NCBI GenBank assembly: GCA_020809705.1
Contig: CP085830.1
Span: 124,001 to 188,000 of the forward strand
Length of the DNA stretch: 64,000 bases
Direction of reading: 5' to 3'
Origin: Calonectria ilicicola
Lineage: Eukaryota > Ascomycota > Sordariomycetes > Hypocreales > Nectriaceae
Both the position numbers and the translations under genes were made by a program. Positions 11,947-24,645 of this stretch are shown here, piece after piece; position 1 is the first letter of the stretch; every line of letters starts with the position of its first letter. The notes below the pieces were generated by a model. It did no database searches. It was not told the origin of the DNA and saw only the letters and a program-made list of their open reading frames with translations.

Positions 11947-12086
11947 TGTTATGATTTGTGTAATTGGGTGTATAAGATTTTATTTAATAGTTATTATTTA
12001 TATTTATAATTATAAGTATTATAATTATTAATTTATCTTTTGGCTTGATAGGCTAATTAATGTAATAGGAAGTATGGATCCTTATA
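11947..12086 (+). repeat. 3' LTR of TRIM copy 1
   Basis: Aligns with the 5' LTR over its full 140 bp by transitions. Here Gs are kept and Cs are lost (GGGTGTATAAGAT). Confidence 0.85.
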
Positions 12087-12767
12087 CTATTAAATATATA
12101 TATTTATAATATATTTAAATCTCTTTCTACTAAAGATTATCTATATTTAAATAGTATTAACTACTATAATTATTAGCTAATTAAAAGGCCTCTTAAATTA
12201 CTATTCTTAATAATTAATCTCTTTTACCTTTTTTTATAATTAATCTTCCTTTAACTTAAGTTTAATCTAGTAGTATTATTAGATATTCTTATTATATAAG
12301 TAATTAGATCTATTCTTATATATTAGCTTTAATATATTATTATTATTATTCTTTTATTTCTAAATGGAAGGCTAGGTATATATAGAAGTTTTCTTTAAGT
12401 TTTATTATTTTTTATTTTTTAATATTATATTAATTACTTTAGGCTTTATATTTGCCTTAGTAGATAGTATATTTGTATTTAGTTGGATTGGTTTTATTAG
12501 GATATAATTAAGTAATATAGTATTATATATAGTATTTGTATATTTCTAGTATCTTATATTAGGTTCTTATATAGCTATATTTATAATATTTAAAATATTA
12601 TTTAAGTTAATATTATTTATTATATTTTTTATAATTATAGTAATTACTTTATTAAATAAGTCTTTTATAAATAATTTAATTAATATCTTTAACTTTAATA
12701 AACTTTATAATAATAGAAAATATTATTTTAATAAAGAAGGCTTTAATAAACTATCTAATATACTTAA
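12087..12767 (-). mobile_element. LINE segment 3 (gag-like ORF1 C-terminus, zinc knuckles)
   Basis: Minus-strand conceptual translation gives a decayed nucleocapsid region: YFKYYKYSYIRT (from CFxCxxYGHIGTQC), then CPNKTNPTKYK and YKYTIYxGKYKAxSN (from CALCGGKHKAWS). Three knuckles in this order are typical of ORF1 in fungal Tad-like LINEs. It continues the reading started in 38320-38639 and is cut at 12767 by the Helitron insertion. Confidence 0.75.
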
Positions 12768-15700
12768 TGCTCTCAGAACGAGAGTTTAAGGGGCGCTAAA
12801 AAGAAGAGGTATACAGGATGGTGTTTCCTAGTGTGATTCTTGATTAGGTAATATCCTCTCCACTTTACACTTATCTAACTAGTCTCCTATCTTTAAAGTT
12901 GCTCCATTCTATATAATCTAGCTAATCTTTATTTTTTATTTTTTTTAATTTTCTTTAAATTATCTAATTTTTATATAAATATTTATATAATTTAGCCTTT
13001 CTATATAATAGTAAAGCCTTTTTTTATTTTTTAATATTTTTTTTAATTTTTTTAATTATTTTTTAAAGAAGCTTAGGAAAAAATAAAAAATTAATTATAA
13101 AATAAATTTATATAATTCTAGAATCACTTACTTATACTATTTTACTAATTAATTAGCTTTTAATTAATAATAGATTATTCTTCTTATTAATCTAGCTCCT
13201 CTTTTTATAACTATAAGCTTAAAATAATATAGGCTTAGCTTAGTGTCTTTTTATATAGTGCCTCTAGCCTCTTCATTCTATTGATTATAAACTATTTCTA
13301 TTTATTTCCTACTATATCCTTTGTTTAGATCTTTAATATAAGAGTGATATCCTTTAATAATATGTATTAAGATAGCTGGATATATAAGCTAGTTGTATTA
13401 TACTTTATAAGCTTCTTTATATCTTTATTTATTCTAGCATCTTATAACTCTAATATAATCTTCTTTAATATCTGCCCTTATACTTTATAATCTATATAAG
13501 TAAAGGCTAGTATATAGGTAAGCTTTTTATAGAAAATTAGATAGGTGTGTTATAATCTTACTTTTATTAAAAGATTAATAATTATACTTTTTAATATAAA
13601 TAATAATATTTCTAATAATAAATCTTTAATTTTAAGATCTTTAGTGATTAGTAAGTTAAGAATAAGACTAGCTAATAATTTAAAGTAGATAATAAGTTTT
13701 ATATCTAATTAATATCCTAGGTATTTTTTATTTATAATAATATCTAATACTTAATATATTATATTATTAATAAGCTTTAAACTTATATTATAATTTTTAA
13801 TAATTATAATTAGTATTTTAAATATAAATATAAAGGAACCTAGAATAACAATCTAGCTATTATCTTCTAGACCTACTATAAATCTAGCCTCCCTCTTACT
13901 TACTCTTATATTTATTTATCTAAATTTTTATTATTTATATTTAAGGTCCTCTAGCTTACATAGAGATAATAGTTTACTTTATTTATATTTAGAAAGGAAG
14001 ATATATATTACTTTATCTTTCCTTTCCTAGAAGGCTAATATTATTTTTAGATTTAAATTTTATTGGTTTTGGTTTAGAGGTATGATAACCTTAACTCCTA
14101 TCTTTTAGGGTATTGCCTTACTCTTTTTAAAGTATTGATTATTAAGGAGGTTTATATTCTTTTTGTCTTATATACTCTCTTTAATTTACTATAAAAAAGT
14201 TTTTAATTATAAATCTTTAATAGTGTGTATTTGTTCTGTGAGAAGTATTATATTTATAAATCTTAATTAAATCCTAAAAGTGATCTTATTTGACTCTTTA
14301 GAGATGCTAGTAGCTGGTATAAGGAGTGTTATATTTATTATAGATTGAAATTAATGAAAGTTATTTGAGAAGAGTATTATAAAAATCTTATTAAAGTTTT
14401 CTTAAGAATTATAAAAATAATATATTTTCTAGTTTATTTTGTAAAGAGTTTTAATATTAAGTATACTAACTTTATTTATAATTAAAAACCATTTATTCTT
14501 CTAATTATTATATTATACTTTATTAATAAATTAACTAATTATATTATATACTTCTACTTCTTTATTATTCTAGTTTATATTAGGCTTTATTTAGTAGGTT
14601 AAATGAAGTATTATACTATTAATTTAAGCTATTACTGTACTTAAAAATACTATAATTAGTAACCTATATAATATGCTCTTATATAAGAATAGTTCAGTTA
14701 AGACTTTAATAATCCTAGATTTTCTAGTATTACCTTTACTATTTAAGTACTTAAAGAACTAAGATATCTTTTTGTTCTCTTTTGTTCTTATAAAGTTATT
14801 ATTTATAGTTTTAGATCTTTTATATTAATTTAAATAATAATAGATTAATATAAAGGTAATGGTTTATTATTTATTTAATATAAATCTTTTAATAATTTAC
14901 TATTTAATATAGAAAAATAATATAAAGGCTTTAATCTTTATAATAGTAATAGTCTCTTTTAGTTCCTTTATATCCTTTTCTATTATATTTATACTTATAT
15001 TACTAAAGCTAGTATTGGCTATTCTTATAGCTTCTTATATTAATAAATTGGATATATTGGTTACTAATACTCCTTTAATTTCTTATATTCTTTTTTAATA
15101 ACTTTTAAGATTTTATTTTGCTTCTTTTTTATTTATATTAATTTATATTATAGGAGAATTTTATCTAATAAATATATACTATTATAGTAATTATTTAAAG
15201 ACTTTACTCTAATAATTATCCTAAAGTCTTCCTTAAACTTAAGCACTTTATTTTAAACTACCTATAATTTCTTATATATATAATAAATATATAAAAAACT
15301 CTCTATAATTTTACTAAAAGTAATAATAGCTTTAATTATATTGACTAGATAGTTAAAATGTATTATCTAATATAGCTAGTATAGTTTAATTATACTTACG
15401 CCTGTTATATCCTTATCTTTCTTTATATTAAGATTACTTATTATAATATTGTTCCTATTTATCACTTATTATATTATATTTTTTCAAGTATTCTTTACTA
15501 ATTATCTTTAGAATTAGATATTACCTATAATTATCTATAATCTCTATAGAATTTATACTTTTTAATATTTTTATAAATTAATTGGATATTTACTTTTATT
15601 TATAATAAAGTGCTCCTAAAGTATAAAAAGTATAAGATATTATATTATTATTTATTAATAATATTTTCCATTTTCTTTAATAATAAAGTCTATATAAAGA

Positions 15701-18700
15701 AATCTATTAAGGTATAGTATAATATATTTCTTCTTAGATTATAAAACCTAAACCTATTCCCTTCCAATTGCTTAACTTTAATTAAATAATATAATATTTA
15801 TCTTATTTAAATAATCTTATATTTTTCTTTATATTTTAATAAATATTAAATAATTATATAAGTAAAGCTATTTTAAAAATAATCTTTAATTATAATATAC
15901 TTTAAAAATAAATAGAATCTTACCACTATCTCTAATTAAAACCTAATCTTTTATAATCTCTTACACTTAATAATTATTTTTAATTATTTTATTATTAATT
16001 TGGTTATATTCTAAGATTATTATTTTTTATTAAAAGAAGTTATTTAAGTATTTAGTCTTTAATTTAGCCTCTTCTCTTTTATTAATATCTAATCCTTCTA
16101 TCAAATATTTAAAATAAGATTATTTTTTAAATATACTTTAATAGACTATTATTATATTAATATAAGCTTAATTAGAAATATTAAAGTATTTTATTAGATA
16201 GTTAAGCAAGTATACAAATATCTTAATATATAATAGCTATTACTTTATATATATTTTATTAATTATACTTAATATATATTATTAGCTTTAATTTACTAAG
16301 ATTCTTAGGTCTAGGTTTTAATCTTCTTCTATTAATCTATTTATTAAAAACTTTTATTTATATAACTCTGCTACAATAGCTACCTGCTTCTAACTAAAAT
16401 CTTTAACCTTAGTAATATAATTTGTTAAGTAATAAACTAATATTAGACTTTTAGAAGATATTTTAATAAAGAAGATATTATAATTATATTATAATTTTAC
16501 TATTATTATAATATTCTACCTATTTATTAAAGAGTAGGAGTAATATAGTTATAATACTTTATTTAGTATAAATCCTATTTTCTTAATAAGCTTCTATAGT
16601 GCTCCAAACTTGTAGTCCTTCTTTTCTACCTTTAATTAATTAAATAAGTATTTCTAGTATATATTATTATAAATATATATTTATATCTTTATTATTATAA
16701 AATTTACTTTTATATTAAATTCTATTATAAATTATTCTTTATTTTAGAATTTTATAGTAATATTAATATAAAATATTTATTATATATTCTTTTTCTTTTA
16801 AAGGATTATTTTATTAAGATCTTTTATAAAAATAATATTAATATAATAAAAGATATATTCTTATATTCTTAATATATTCTTATTAATATTATTATTAAGT
16901 ATATTAATAATCTTAAAATACTTTAAATTACCTTTATACTATATTATTCTATAAAGATAAAATATATTATATTAATTTATCTCTACTACTATATAATACT
17001 AGTCTATCTAGCTAAAAATAGAATCTTATTCTATTTTAATATAATACTTAAAGAATAATTCTACTTCTTACTTAAAGAAAAGAGTAAAACTTAATAAATT
17101 AAGGATAGCTACTTTTATACTTTTAAAGAAATTCTTTAATATTTCTTAAATAAGCTTTTTAATCTTTTTATTTATATAATTATCTTGGTTATTATTTTTA
17201 TCTTAATTTATATTTCTTTAGTATACTATTAGCTATATTTTAACCAGGTTTATAAGATCATTAGGGCTAATAATAAACTATATTACTAGGATTTTATAGT
17301 AAATAATTAACACTTTAATCTTTCTTTATATTATTATTTTAGCTTCCTTAGATATATATTATTTATACTTATAATAAGATATATATTAGAGGAGCTTTTT
17401 ATATCCTTATTAGATATTTTCTTTTATATTTTAAGATCTTGCTTAGCTTTTTTAAGTCTTTCTAGCAAGAGGGATTTAATAATTCTCTTTATTTTAAAGA
17501 AATTACTTTAATTAATACTAATTATACTAACTTCTTGGTTCTTTTCTTAAATCTTTATATTAAATATAATAAATAATAAGGCTTAATAGCTACTAAATCT
17601 AGCCTTATACCTTTATAATATTACTTTTGTTTATATTTTTCTAGTTATATTATAATTAGAAGCTTATATTAATCTAGATAGCTACTTTTCTTTATTAATA
17701 CTTAAGAAATGCTTTTAAAGTTTAGATTCTTTTTCTTCCTTAATATAAGGTCCTTTAAATCTAAAAGGCAATAATATAAGGAATATTTTTGCTTAAAACT
17801 AGAGATTATTATTATTAGTATATTTACTTTCTTTAAGAAGGTATATATATAGTTAGATTTAAATTATTATCTTATCTATTATCTTATTAAAGGGTAATAT
17901 ATTGATCTTATTAATAGACTTAATAGAATATTAAAGCTTTATTATATTATAATTATTTAATAAGGTATCTAGCTTAAATATACTTAAATAATTAATTTTA
18001 TTAAAATAGCTTCCTTTATTCCTAAATCTAATATTATTTTTATTAATATTATTATATTATAAATTAAAATTAATACTATTATTATTCTAATATCTAGTAA
18101 TAAGCTCCTATTATATATTTATAATTATTTAGGTCTTAGTGTCCTCTAGATCTTACTCTATTATTAATATAATATAGGTAGTTCTAGTTCTTTTATATAC
18201 TATTAGTTAATTTAATTCTAGCTTATTAAAAAGCTATTTTAATATATTATAAGATAGACTTCCTTATATATCCATTTTAGATTAGTTAATGTAAATATAG
18301 TTATAGTAGGGGTTATTCTTTATAAGCTAGATTAATACTTATTCTATCTTTTATTACTAAATAGATAGAAGCTTTATAAGATTATATAGCCTAGATCTTT
18401 CTTTATTATATTATATTATATAAATATTATTAAATACCTTAATTAAAGGATATAAGAGTACTTTTATAATTATATATTAAAGATTACTTAGAAAGATTAT
18501 AATATATCTTTTAATATATTATATATAATTATTTTATTATATTTTTTTCTCTTTTACCTTTAATTTTATAATATAATTAAAATTTATATTTAAAATAATA
18601 AATTATTTTTTAATTAATATTAGCTCCTTAAATATCTTAAGATATATATACTTATATCTAAGCATTTAATAAAAAAGTATATATTAGCTAGGCATACCTA

Positions 18701-21700
18701 ACTAGCCCTTTATTTTATAATCTTAATAAATATATATCTCCTTTTTAAAGAGGAAGCACCTTTAGTATAAAAATAGGCTCTTTTTATCTTTATTTCTTTC
18801 TTTAATATCTATTCTTTATATTACTTACTCTTCTTAACTTAATATGGTTAGATTAGTTTTAAAAGATTTTTAATAGTATAGTATATATGTTTAAGTAGGA
18901 AGGGTGCTTTTATTATATAATGCTTTATAAAAGTCTTCTATTACTAATATCTTTATATTTAATATAATTAGCTTTACCTATATATAAGGAAATGATTGTT
19001 TTTTCTTCTTTATATATTAGTTTTTTAAATATTAAAGGGTATTATTTATTAATTCTTTTTACTTAAATATATTTCTTTAATATTAGTAATAATAATTAAT
19101 TTTTATAAATATAAATATAGTTTATTTAATTATTTATATTTAATACTTTACTTAACTATTAGACTTATACTTCTTTCTACTTAGGTAAAGTGATTCATTA
19201 CTAGACTATATATATCTCTTTTATACTTTCTTTTCTCTAAGTATTTAAGCAATAGTTGCTATTTTTATATAGTAGGCTAAATAATGCTAATATTTATCTT
19301 ATATATTTACTTATTAAGTATTATAATATAAAGTATAGATATATAAAGTTATATTAATTATTATATTTTAATTATTTTTAGTATTTAGTAAGATCTTTAT
19401 TATTCTTCTTTAAATATTCTTTTTATAATATTTATATAATAATTGGTTTATATTTTAGTACTTAAAATATATTTTAGATTTATAAGAAGCTTTAAGTATC
19501 TAGCTTTAGTAGTATTTTTAATAAATATAATTATTTAATAAAGACTTAGTTTCTCTTTCTCTTGTAATTTTATTTTTTTTATAAAAGTATAATTACTCTT
19601 ATTCTTAATATTTAGAATATATTTTATAGTTATTAGAGGCTTTAGGTGTTTAAGGCTATTTATATAATCTATAAATATAAGTATTTTATAATATCTTAGT
19701 TAGCTTTATTTAAGCACTCTTATAATATTATTTATTTAATACTTAATTATACTTTTAATATTTAAAGTATATTTAATATTCTTTAGATCCTTTAAATACC
19801 TAGATTTATAGATATATTAAGTAAATATAAATACTTAATAAAAGGTTTTATATATTCTTCTTATATTAAGTTTTTACTTCTTATTTAATCTTTTAATATT
19901 TAAAGTATACTTAATATTATTTAAAGGTTTTAAATATCTAGGCTTTTTAGTATACTATATATATATAACTTCTTTATATAAGGAGAGGTTCCTTATAATT
20001 TACTTTCTTTTATAAAGAACTTTTTATTTCTTTATTTACCTTTTTTATAGTAAAATACCTTCTTTTACTTAAATAAAGTAAGTATAATTTAAAATATAAG
20101 TCTAAGGAATCTAAAATCTAAGATTTTAAATACTAATAGTATATATATTACTTTAAAATGCTTAATTATTCTAATAATACTATATCCTTTATTAATTTCT
20201 TTTATATTAGATATATATATTTAATATTACTTAAATCTACTATTTCTATTACTTAAGACCCTAATATAGTAATATTAAATAATAAAAAGTCTAGCCTTAC
20301 TATATTATAATATTTTAAATATATAATTAATATATTAGCTAATCTTAGAATCTATACTTATTTATAGGTAGTACATTATTGCCTTTGTATATTAGGTGAA
20401 TGTAAGGGTTGCTACCTGTTTATTTAATATATAAGTGTTGGTAAAGCTAGGGTTGGTAGTATTATTATACTTAATTGTTTTTTTATACTACTTAATAAAG
20501 ATATATCTTTAATACTTATTTATTATAAATTTAAGTCTTTTATAAGAGTTTTAATAATATCTTCTAATATTATAATAGCTAGTCTTACTAGTATTATATT
20601 TAGTAGTATAAGAAAGCTGCTTTATATCTAGTTATATATATTATTATAACTTTGAAAGTATAATCTAGAGAGTGTTGATCTAGTGGTTTGTTCTCTTAGT
20701 CATTCTAAAAGTGTATATAGGCTAGGTATTAAGTTATTTACTTATTATGCTATATCTTAACTTACCCTTATTTTCTTAATTAAAGCCTTAATAATATTAA
20801 TTAGTTTATTTTTCTATATATTAGATATTTAATAAGATATAATATATTAATTATTAATATATTTATAATTTATATTTAATTATTTTACTTATATTAATAA
20901 TACTATAGGTAGTATCTCCAATTTACTATATATATTAGATTTAATATTCTCTAATTCCAATCTTAAATAACTTAATCTCTAGCTCCTTATCTCTTATATT
21001 TGCTAGTATTCTTAAGCTATTTAATTTTAATATTAAAATATACTTTATAAGTTATTTTTATAAAAATATTTTATATTTTATTAGATATTAGTATTTTATT
21101 GGTTTTAGAAAACTCTTTTCTTTTTATTTTATTTTATTCTATTGGATATTCTTTAGACTATATGGCTTTTATTATTTTTAATTTTACCCTAATGGTATAT
21201 AATTTATATGGTTTTAGGAAGATATATTATACTTTATTATATTATTTTGGGTCTAGGCCCTTCTATATATAGAGTTATAGCTAAAAGAATATAATATATT
21301 TTAATAAATTATAATATATAGATATTTTAATTTAATTATATCTTATATATAATTACTTTACTTTATATTAGATTATTCTTTTAATTAGTATAGTCTACTT
21401 TAATCTATTAATTAATAAGGTTAATTCCCCTTAAATTTATAGTAATATAATTAAGGGCATATTATAAGCATCTATTTTAATACTTTATTTATTATTTCTT
21501 ACTTATTTTAATATAATAAATTTATATCTTATCTTATATTAATACCTTATATTATATACCACTTTTTTATTAACCTTTTCAAGAATTAGATTAATATTTA
21601 TAAAAGTTTAAATAATAAGATAAAGAGTATATATTAGATCTAGTCTTTTTAGTTATAGATAATCTATATAAATTTTCTCTTGTATTAATCTATTTCTTTT

Positions 21701-23968
21701 TAATCCATTCTTAATCTTAAGTTATTTTTAGAATAATTAGCTAATTGTAAGGAAGAAGCTATTAGTTTATAATAATATAGAGACTTATTATTAACCTAAG
21801 CTCTTTTAGAACTATTAATTATTTAAGATAGTTTTTAATATATAAATACTTTTATTTTAATAAATTACTAATAGATTAATACTAAAATAGTTAATTATCT
21901 CTTATTTTAATTAAAGATTAATTATTATCTTTTATTTATTTTACCTTTAATAAATTATTACTTTAATAATTTAAAATCTTTATATTCTTTTTATTTATTT
22001 TATTTTTTAATATTTTACTTTTATTATTTTTATTTTTATTTTTATTTTTATTTTATATATCTCTTTATTAAAATTAAATTTTATATTATAACTACCTCAA
22101 AATCACCTTAATATAATAATAATTATATTAAAAGATCTGCTAAATTTGCAAAAGATCTTAGAAGCAATATAGGCATATTTACTCTTATCTAGCTTAATAC
22201 CTTTAATTACTTTATTAATACTAAGAACTAGTATATTAAGGGCCTTAATATTAAGATCTTAAATAAGGTCTATTTAATACCCTTATTTTAGATATAAGAT
22301 AATATATATATTATATTTTATTTTAAAAGTTAGTAAACTTTTACTTTTTATATTATTTATTTTAATATAAACCTTATATTATATAATAAACTTATAAAAG
22401 ATGTGGAGTAGGTAGGATAATAATTTTAAATTAATAATAAGATTTATTCTTATACTTTTATATAAATAATTAAAAAACCTAACTTATATTTTGCTAATAA
22501 TAATAAAGGAGAGTTTTATATAGCCCCTACTTTTTTAATTTATAAATTAAATCTTTAAATATAAATCTTATTTATTTAATTAATAATTTTATTTTTAACT
22601 TTTTTTAAGTATTATATTATAAACTATTTTTAATTAAAGTAAATTTCTAATAAGTACTTTTAAAAATTATATTATTAATTAAATAATTAGGCTAGGCTAC
22701 TTTATACTAAATTAGACTACTTTAAATACTTTTAATAAAGCCTAGTTTAATTATTATATATTAGTATAAGGATATACCTTTATTAGATTAAGTAATAAGA
22801 AGAAGTCCCCCTTCTATAGATTTTATAACTTTTAGGTCTTTATTCTATTCTCTATTTATATAGTTCCTTATAACCTCTTATATAAGAAGATAGCTACCTA
22901 AGCAATCAGTTAGTTTAAGCTTAGTATTCTAATTTCTTACTATAATAATATTATAGGCCTTCTTAATTATTAATATCTAATTAACTTACTTTTTAATAGT
23001 ATTAATTATATTTTTATTATAGTTTTTAATACTTAGTATTTTCTAGAGAAAGTATTATTACTAATAGTATTAGATACTTATACTCCTTTAAGCCTTATTT
23101 TAACTTTAATTCTAAATTTAAATAAATTTAATAATATTTATTTATAATTTAGATCTTCTTTATTATATAAAAGCTAATTATATTTATTTATATTATTATT
23201 TTTAATATTCTTAATTATCTTTTTATTAAAAAAATATTTAATTATTATTATTTTTAATAATATAAAAACTTTAATAAAAAAAGTTTATATTTTTAATTTT
23301 AAAACTTAATAGAACTTAATAAATAATATATTAAATAAGCAGCTAATTATAATAACTTTAATCCTTAAAGAAGATTAAGATTTACCTAATCTCAGACCTT
23401 TAACTTCAGATACCCAATTAGACTTATCTTTAGCTTCCTTAGAATTAATAAATAATAAGTTAGATAAAGAGATAGTGAAGGATAAGGTAGGAAATTTTAA
23501 AGGTAGGTCCTCTAAAGCTATAGATCTAGTTTAGTAAACTAAATCTTTAATTATAAAATCTTTAAAAAGTAAAATTAAAAGTAAAAATAAGAGAAAAAAG
23601 AAAATATATTTAATAAAAAAATATAATTATTTAAATAATTTTATTTAATTAATTTTACTTTATATTTAATTTAAATTATTTAATATATAATAATTATCTT
23701 TTTTAATAATATAAGCTTATATATTATATTAACTTTTATATAAATTATTCTTATAAAAAGATTTATTATCCTCTAATTAACCAAACTTCTAATTAATAAA
23801 TAACTATAGGCCTACACTACAAAAAGAAATAATTAATCTAATTACTAAATATTAAAGCCCCCAAATCCACTCCTTTATCCATCTGCAATCTCTATCTACA
23901 AGTTCCAAGAGCACTTCCTAGAGCATTTGGGAGCAGAGCTTGCGGCGGACTGATCGCTCTTTCCACAA
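12768..23968 (-). mobile_element. autonomous Helitron (RepHel), RIP-mutated, 11.2 kb
   Basis: Bounded by the terminal motif TGCTCTCAGAACGAGAG at 12768 (the 3' end on the minus strand, a short hairpin) and CGCTCTTTCCACAA ending at 23968 (5' end). Minus-strand traces in order: a Helitron_like_N region at about 17330-16930 with ISPNDLINLVKI (17242-17268), AILNLLSFTLFF and FYLYRII, a RIP-changed HLHGLLW HUH motif (16929-16966). A Pif1-type helicase follows with Walker A GNTRKSRIIKV (14702-14734) and VLTELFLYKS. The helicase C-terminus YIQLS...DITLILKI...DIVGNK lies near 13420-13270. The end structure lacks the canonical CTRR and suits the Helitron2/Helentron type with asymmetric terminal inverted repeats. 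The 4 kb upstream of Rep (about 19960-23900) is not identified. Inserted in LINE ORF1. Confidence 0.82.
19440..19960 (-). repeat. degenerate ~140-150-bp tandem repeat in the Helitron ORF
   Basis: Four related units begin near 19462, 19603, 19757 and 19895 (spacing about 141, 154, 138). On the minus strand each encodes a variant of RYLKDLKNIKYTLNIK. The spacing equals roughly 46-51 codons, so these may be repeats in a protein region upstream of Rep. Function unknown. Confidence 0.5.
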
Positions 23969-24313
23969 TGCTCTCGGAACGAGAGTTTAAGGGGCGCTAA
24001 AAAGAAGAGGTGCATGATGATGTTTTTCCCATACTCTTGCTTAGGTAATCAGGTCATGTGACTAGCACATGGTTATTCATGTGATTTAGCTTGAGGCCCC
24101 CCCCGGAGGTGGGCGGGTGGGAGGGGGGGCTAATTTGTTAGCTTATTAAGCCTTAGGTTCCTCTAGCCTTAGGTTCCTCTAGCCTTAGGTTCCTCTAGCT
24201 TTGGGTTCCTCTAGCTTTGGGTTCCTCTAGCTTTAAGATCTCTCTTAAACTCGAGTCCGAGAGCACTTTCTGGAGCGTTTAGGAGCAGGGCGACTAATCG
24301 CTCTTTCCGCAAT
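23969..24313 (-). mobile_element. short non-autonomous Helitron, copy U1
   Basis: A 345-bp GC-normal element sharing both ends with the 11.2-kb Helitron: TGCTCTCGGAACGAGAG (3' hairpin on the minus strand) at 23969 and CGCTCTTTCCGCAAT ending 24313. A longer inverted repeat of the 3' end lies inside, at 24244-24265, about 48 bp from the 5' end, as expected for asymmetric terminal inverted repeats. It abuts the 5' end of the large Helitron with no spacer. It contains five copies of a 16-bp repeat and no ORF. Confidence 0.75.
24151..24230. repeat. 16-bp tandem repeat x5 in U1
   Basis: Three copies of CCTTAGGTTCCTCTAG followed by two of CTTTGGGTTCCTCTAG. The sister element U2 has six copies, which accounts for the whole 16-bp length difference between them. 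Confidence 0.9.
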
Positions 24314-24353
24314 CTTTATAATAAGAATAAATAGTTTATTATCTAGTATAACG
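24314..24353. other. spacer between U1 and gypsy-1
   Basis: 40 bp unrelated in length and sequence to the 21-bp spacer at the mirror position (37938-37958). It shows that the inverted repeat is not a simple fold-back copy. Confidence 0.6.
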
Positions 24354-24645
24354 TGTTATGACCCAAACACCCAAAGGCGGTGACCACAGGCAGAACCCCA
24401 ACCAATTATAACAAAACTACCCTGGACCCACATAACCAACCAATAAGAGCAAAGTCAAATAGCCCCCATTTAACATCACCAAAGATTATAATAAATATTA
24501 TTAAACTAACTTTATTTAATTATTATAATAATAAAACCTTAGATATAGTAGTATATAGATAGATTAGATCTTATTATAAGGGAGAGAATTAATTAATTTT
24601 TAATATAATTTAATTATTTTAATTATAATTAATTATTATTTAATA
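24354..24645 (+). repeat. 5' LTR of gypsy-1
   Basis: Starts TGTTATGACCC. The first ~130 bp remain GC-rich (GGCGGTGACCACAGG) while the rest is AT-converted. Confidence 0.85.

Larger units (their letters stand above)
11592..12086 (+). mobile_element. TRIM-like LTR element copy 1
   Basis: A complete 495-bp non-autonomous LTR element. Two 140-bp direct repeats lie at 11592-11731 and 11947-12086. They start TATTACG/TGTTATG (from TGTTACG) and end CTTTACA/CTTATA. A polypurine tract GGAGGGGAGATATTA (11932-11946) abuts the 3' LTR. A perfect 5-bp target duplication CTATT sits at 11587-11591 and 12087-12091. The internal 215 bp has no coding capacity. Inserted in the LINE between its gag-like and pol ORFs. 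A second copy is at 38640-39134. Confidence 0.88.

Noticed and set aside
11592..12086. The TRIM pair as the LTRs of one giant element spanning 11.6-39.1 kb
   Set aside because: The two copies are in opposite orientation and each has its own pair of LTRs and its own distinct 5-bp target duplication.
23969..24313. U1/U2 as cut-and-paste MITEs with ordinary terminal inverted repeats
   Set aside because: The inverted repeat is displaced inward on one side, no target duplication is seen, and the ends match an element with Helitron Rep and helicase traces.
24380..24562. A 60-codon open frame, matched by 37729-37911 on the other strand, encoding near-identical peptides
   Set aside because: It lies wholly within the least-mutated part of the gypsy 5' LTRs, so the match is repeat identity, not a conserved gene.
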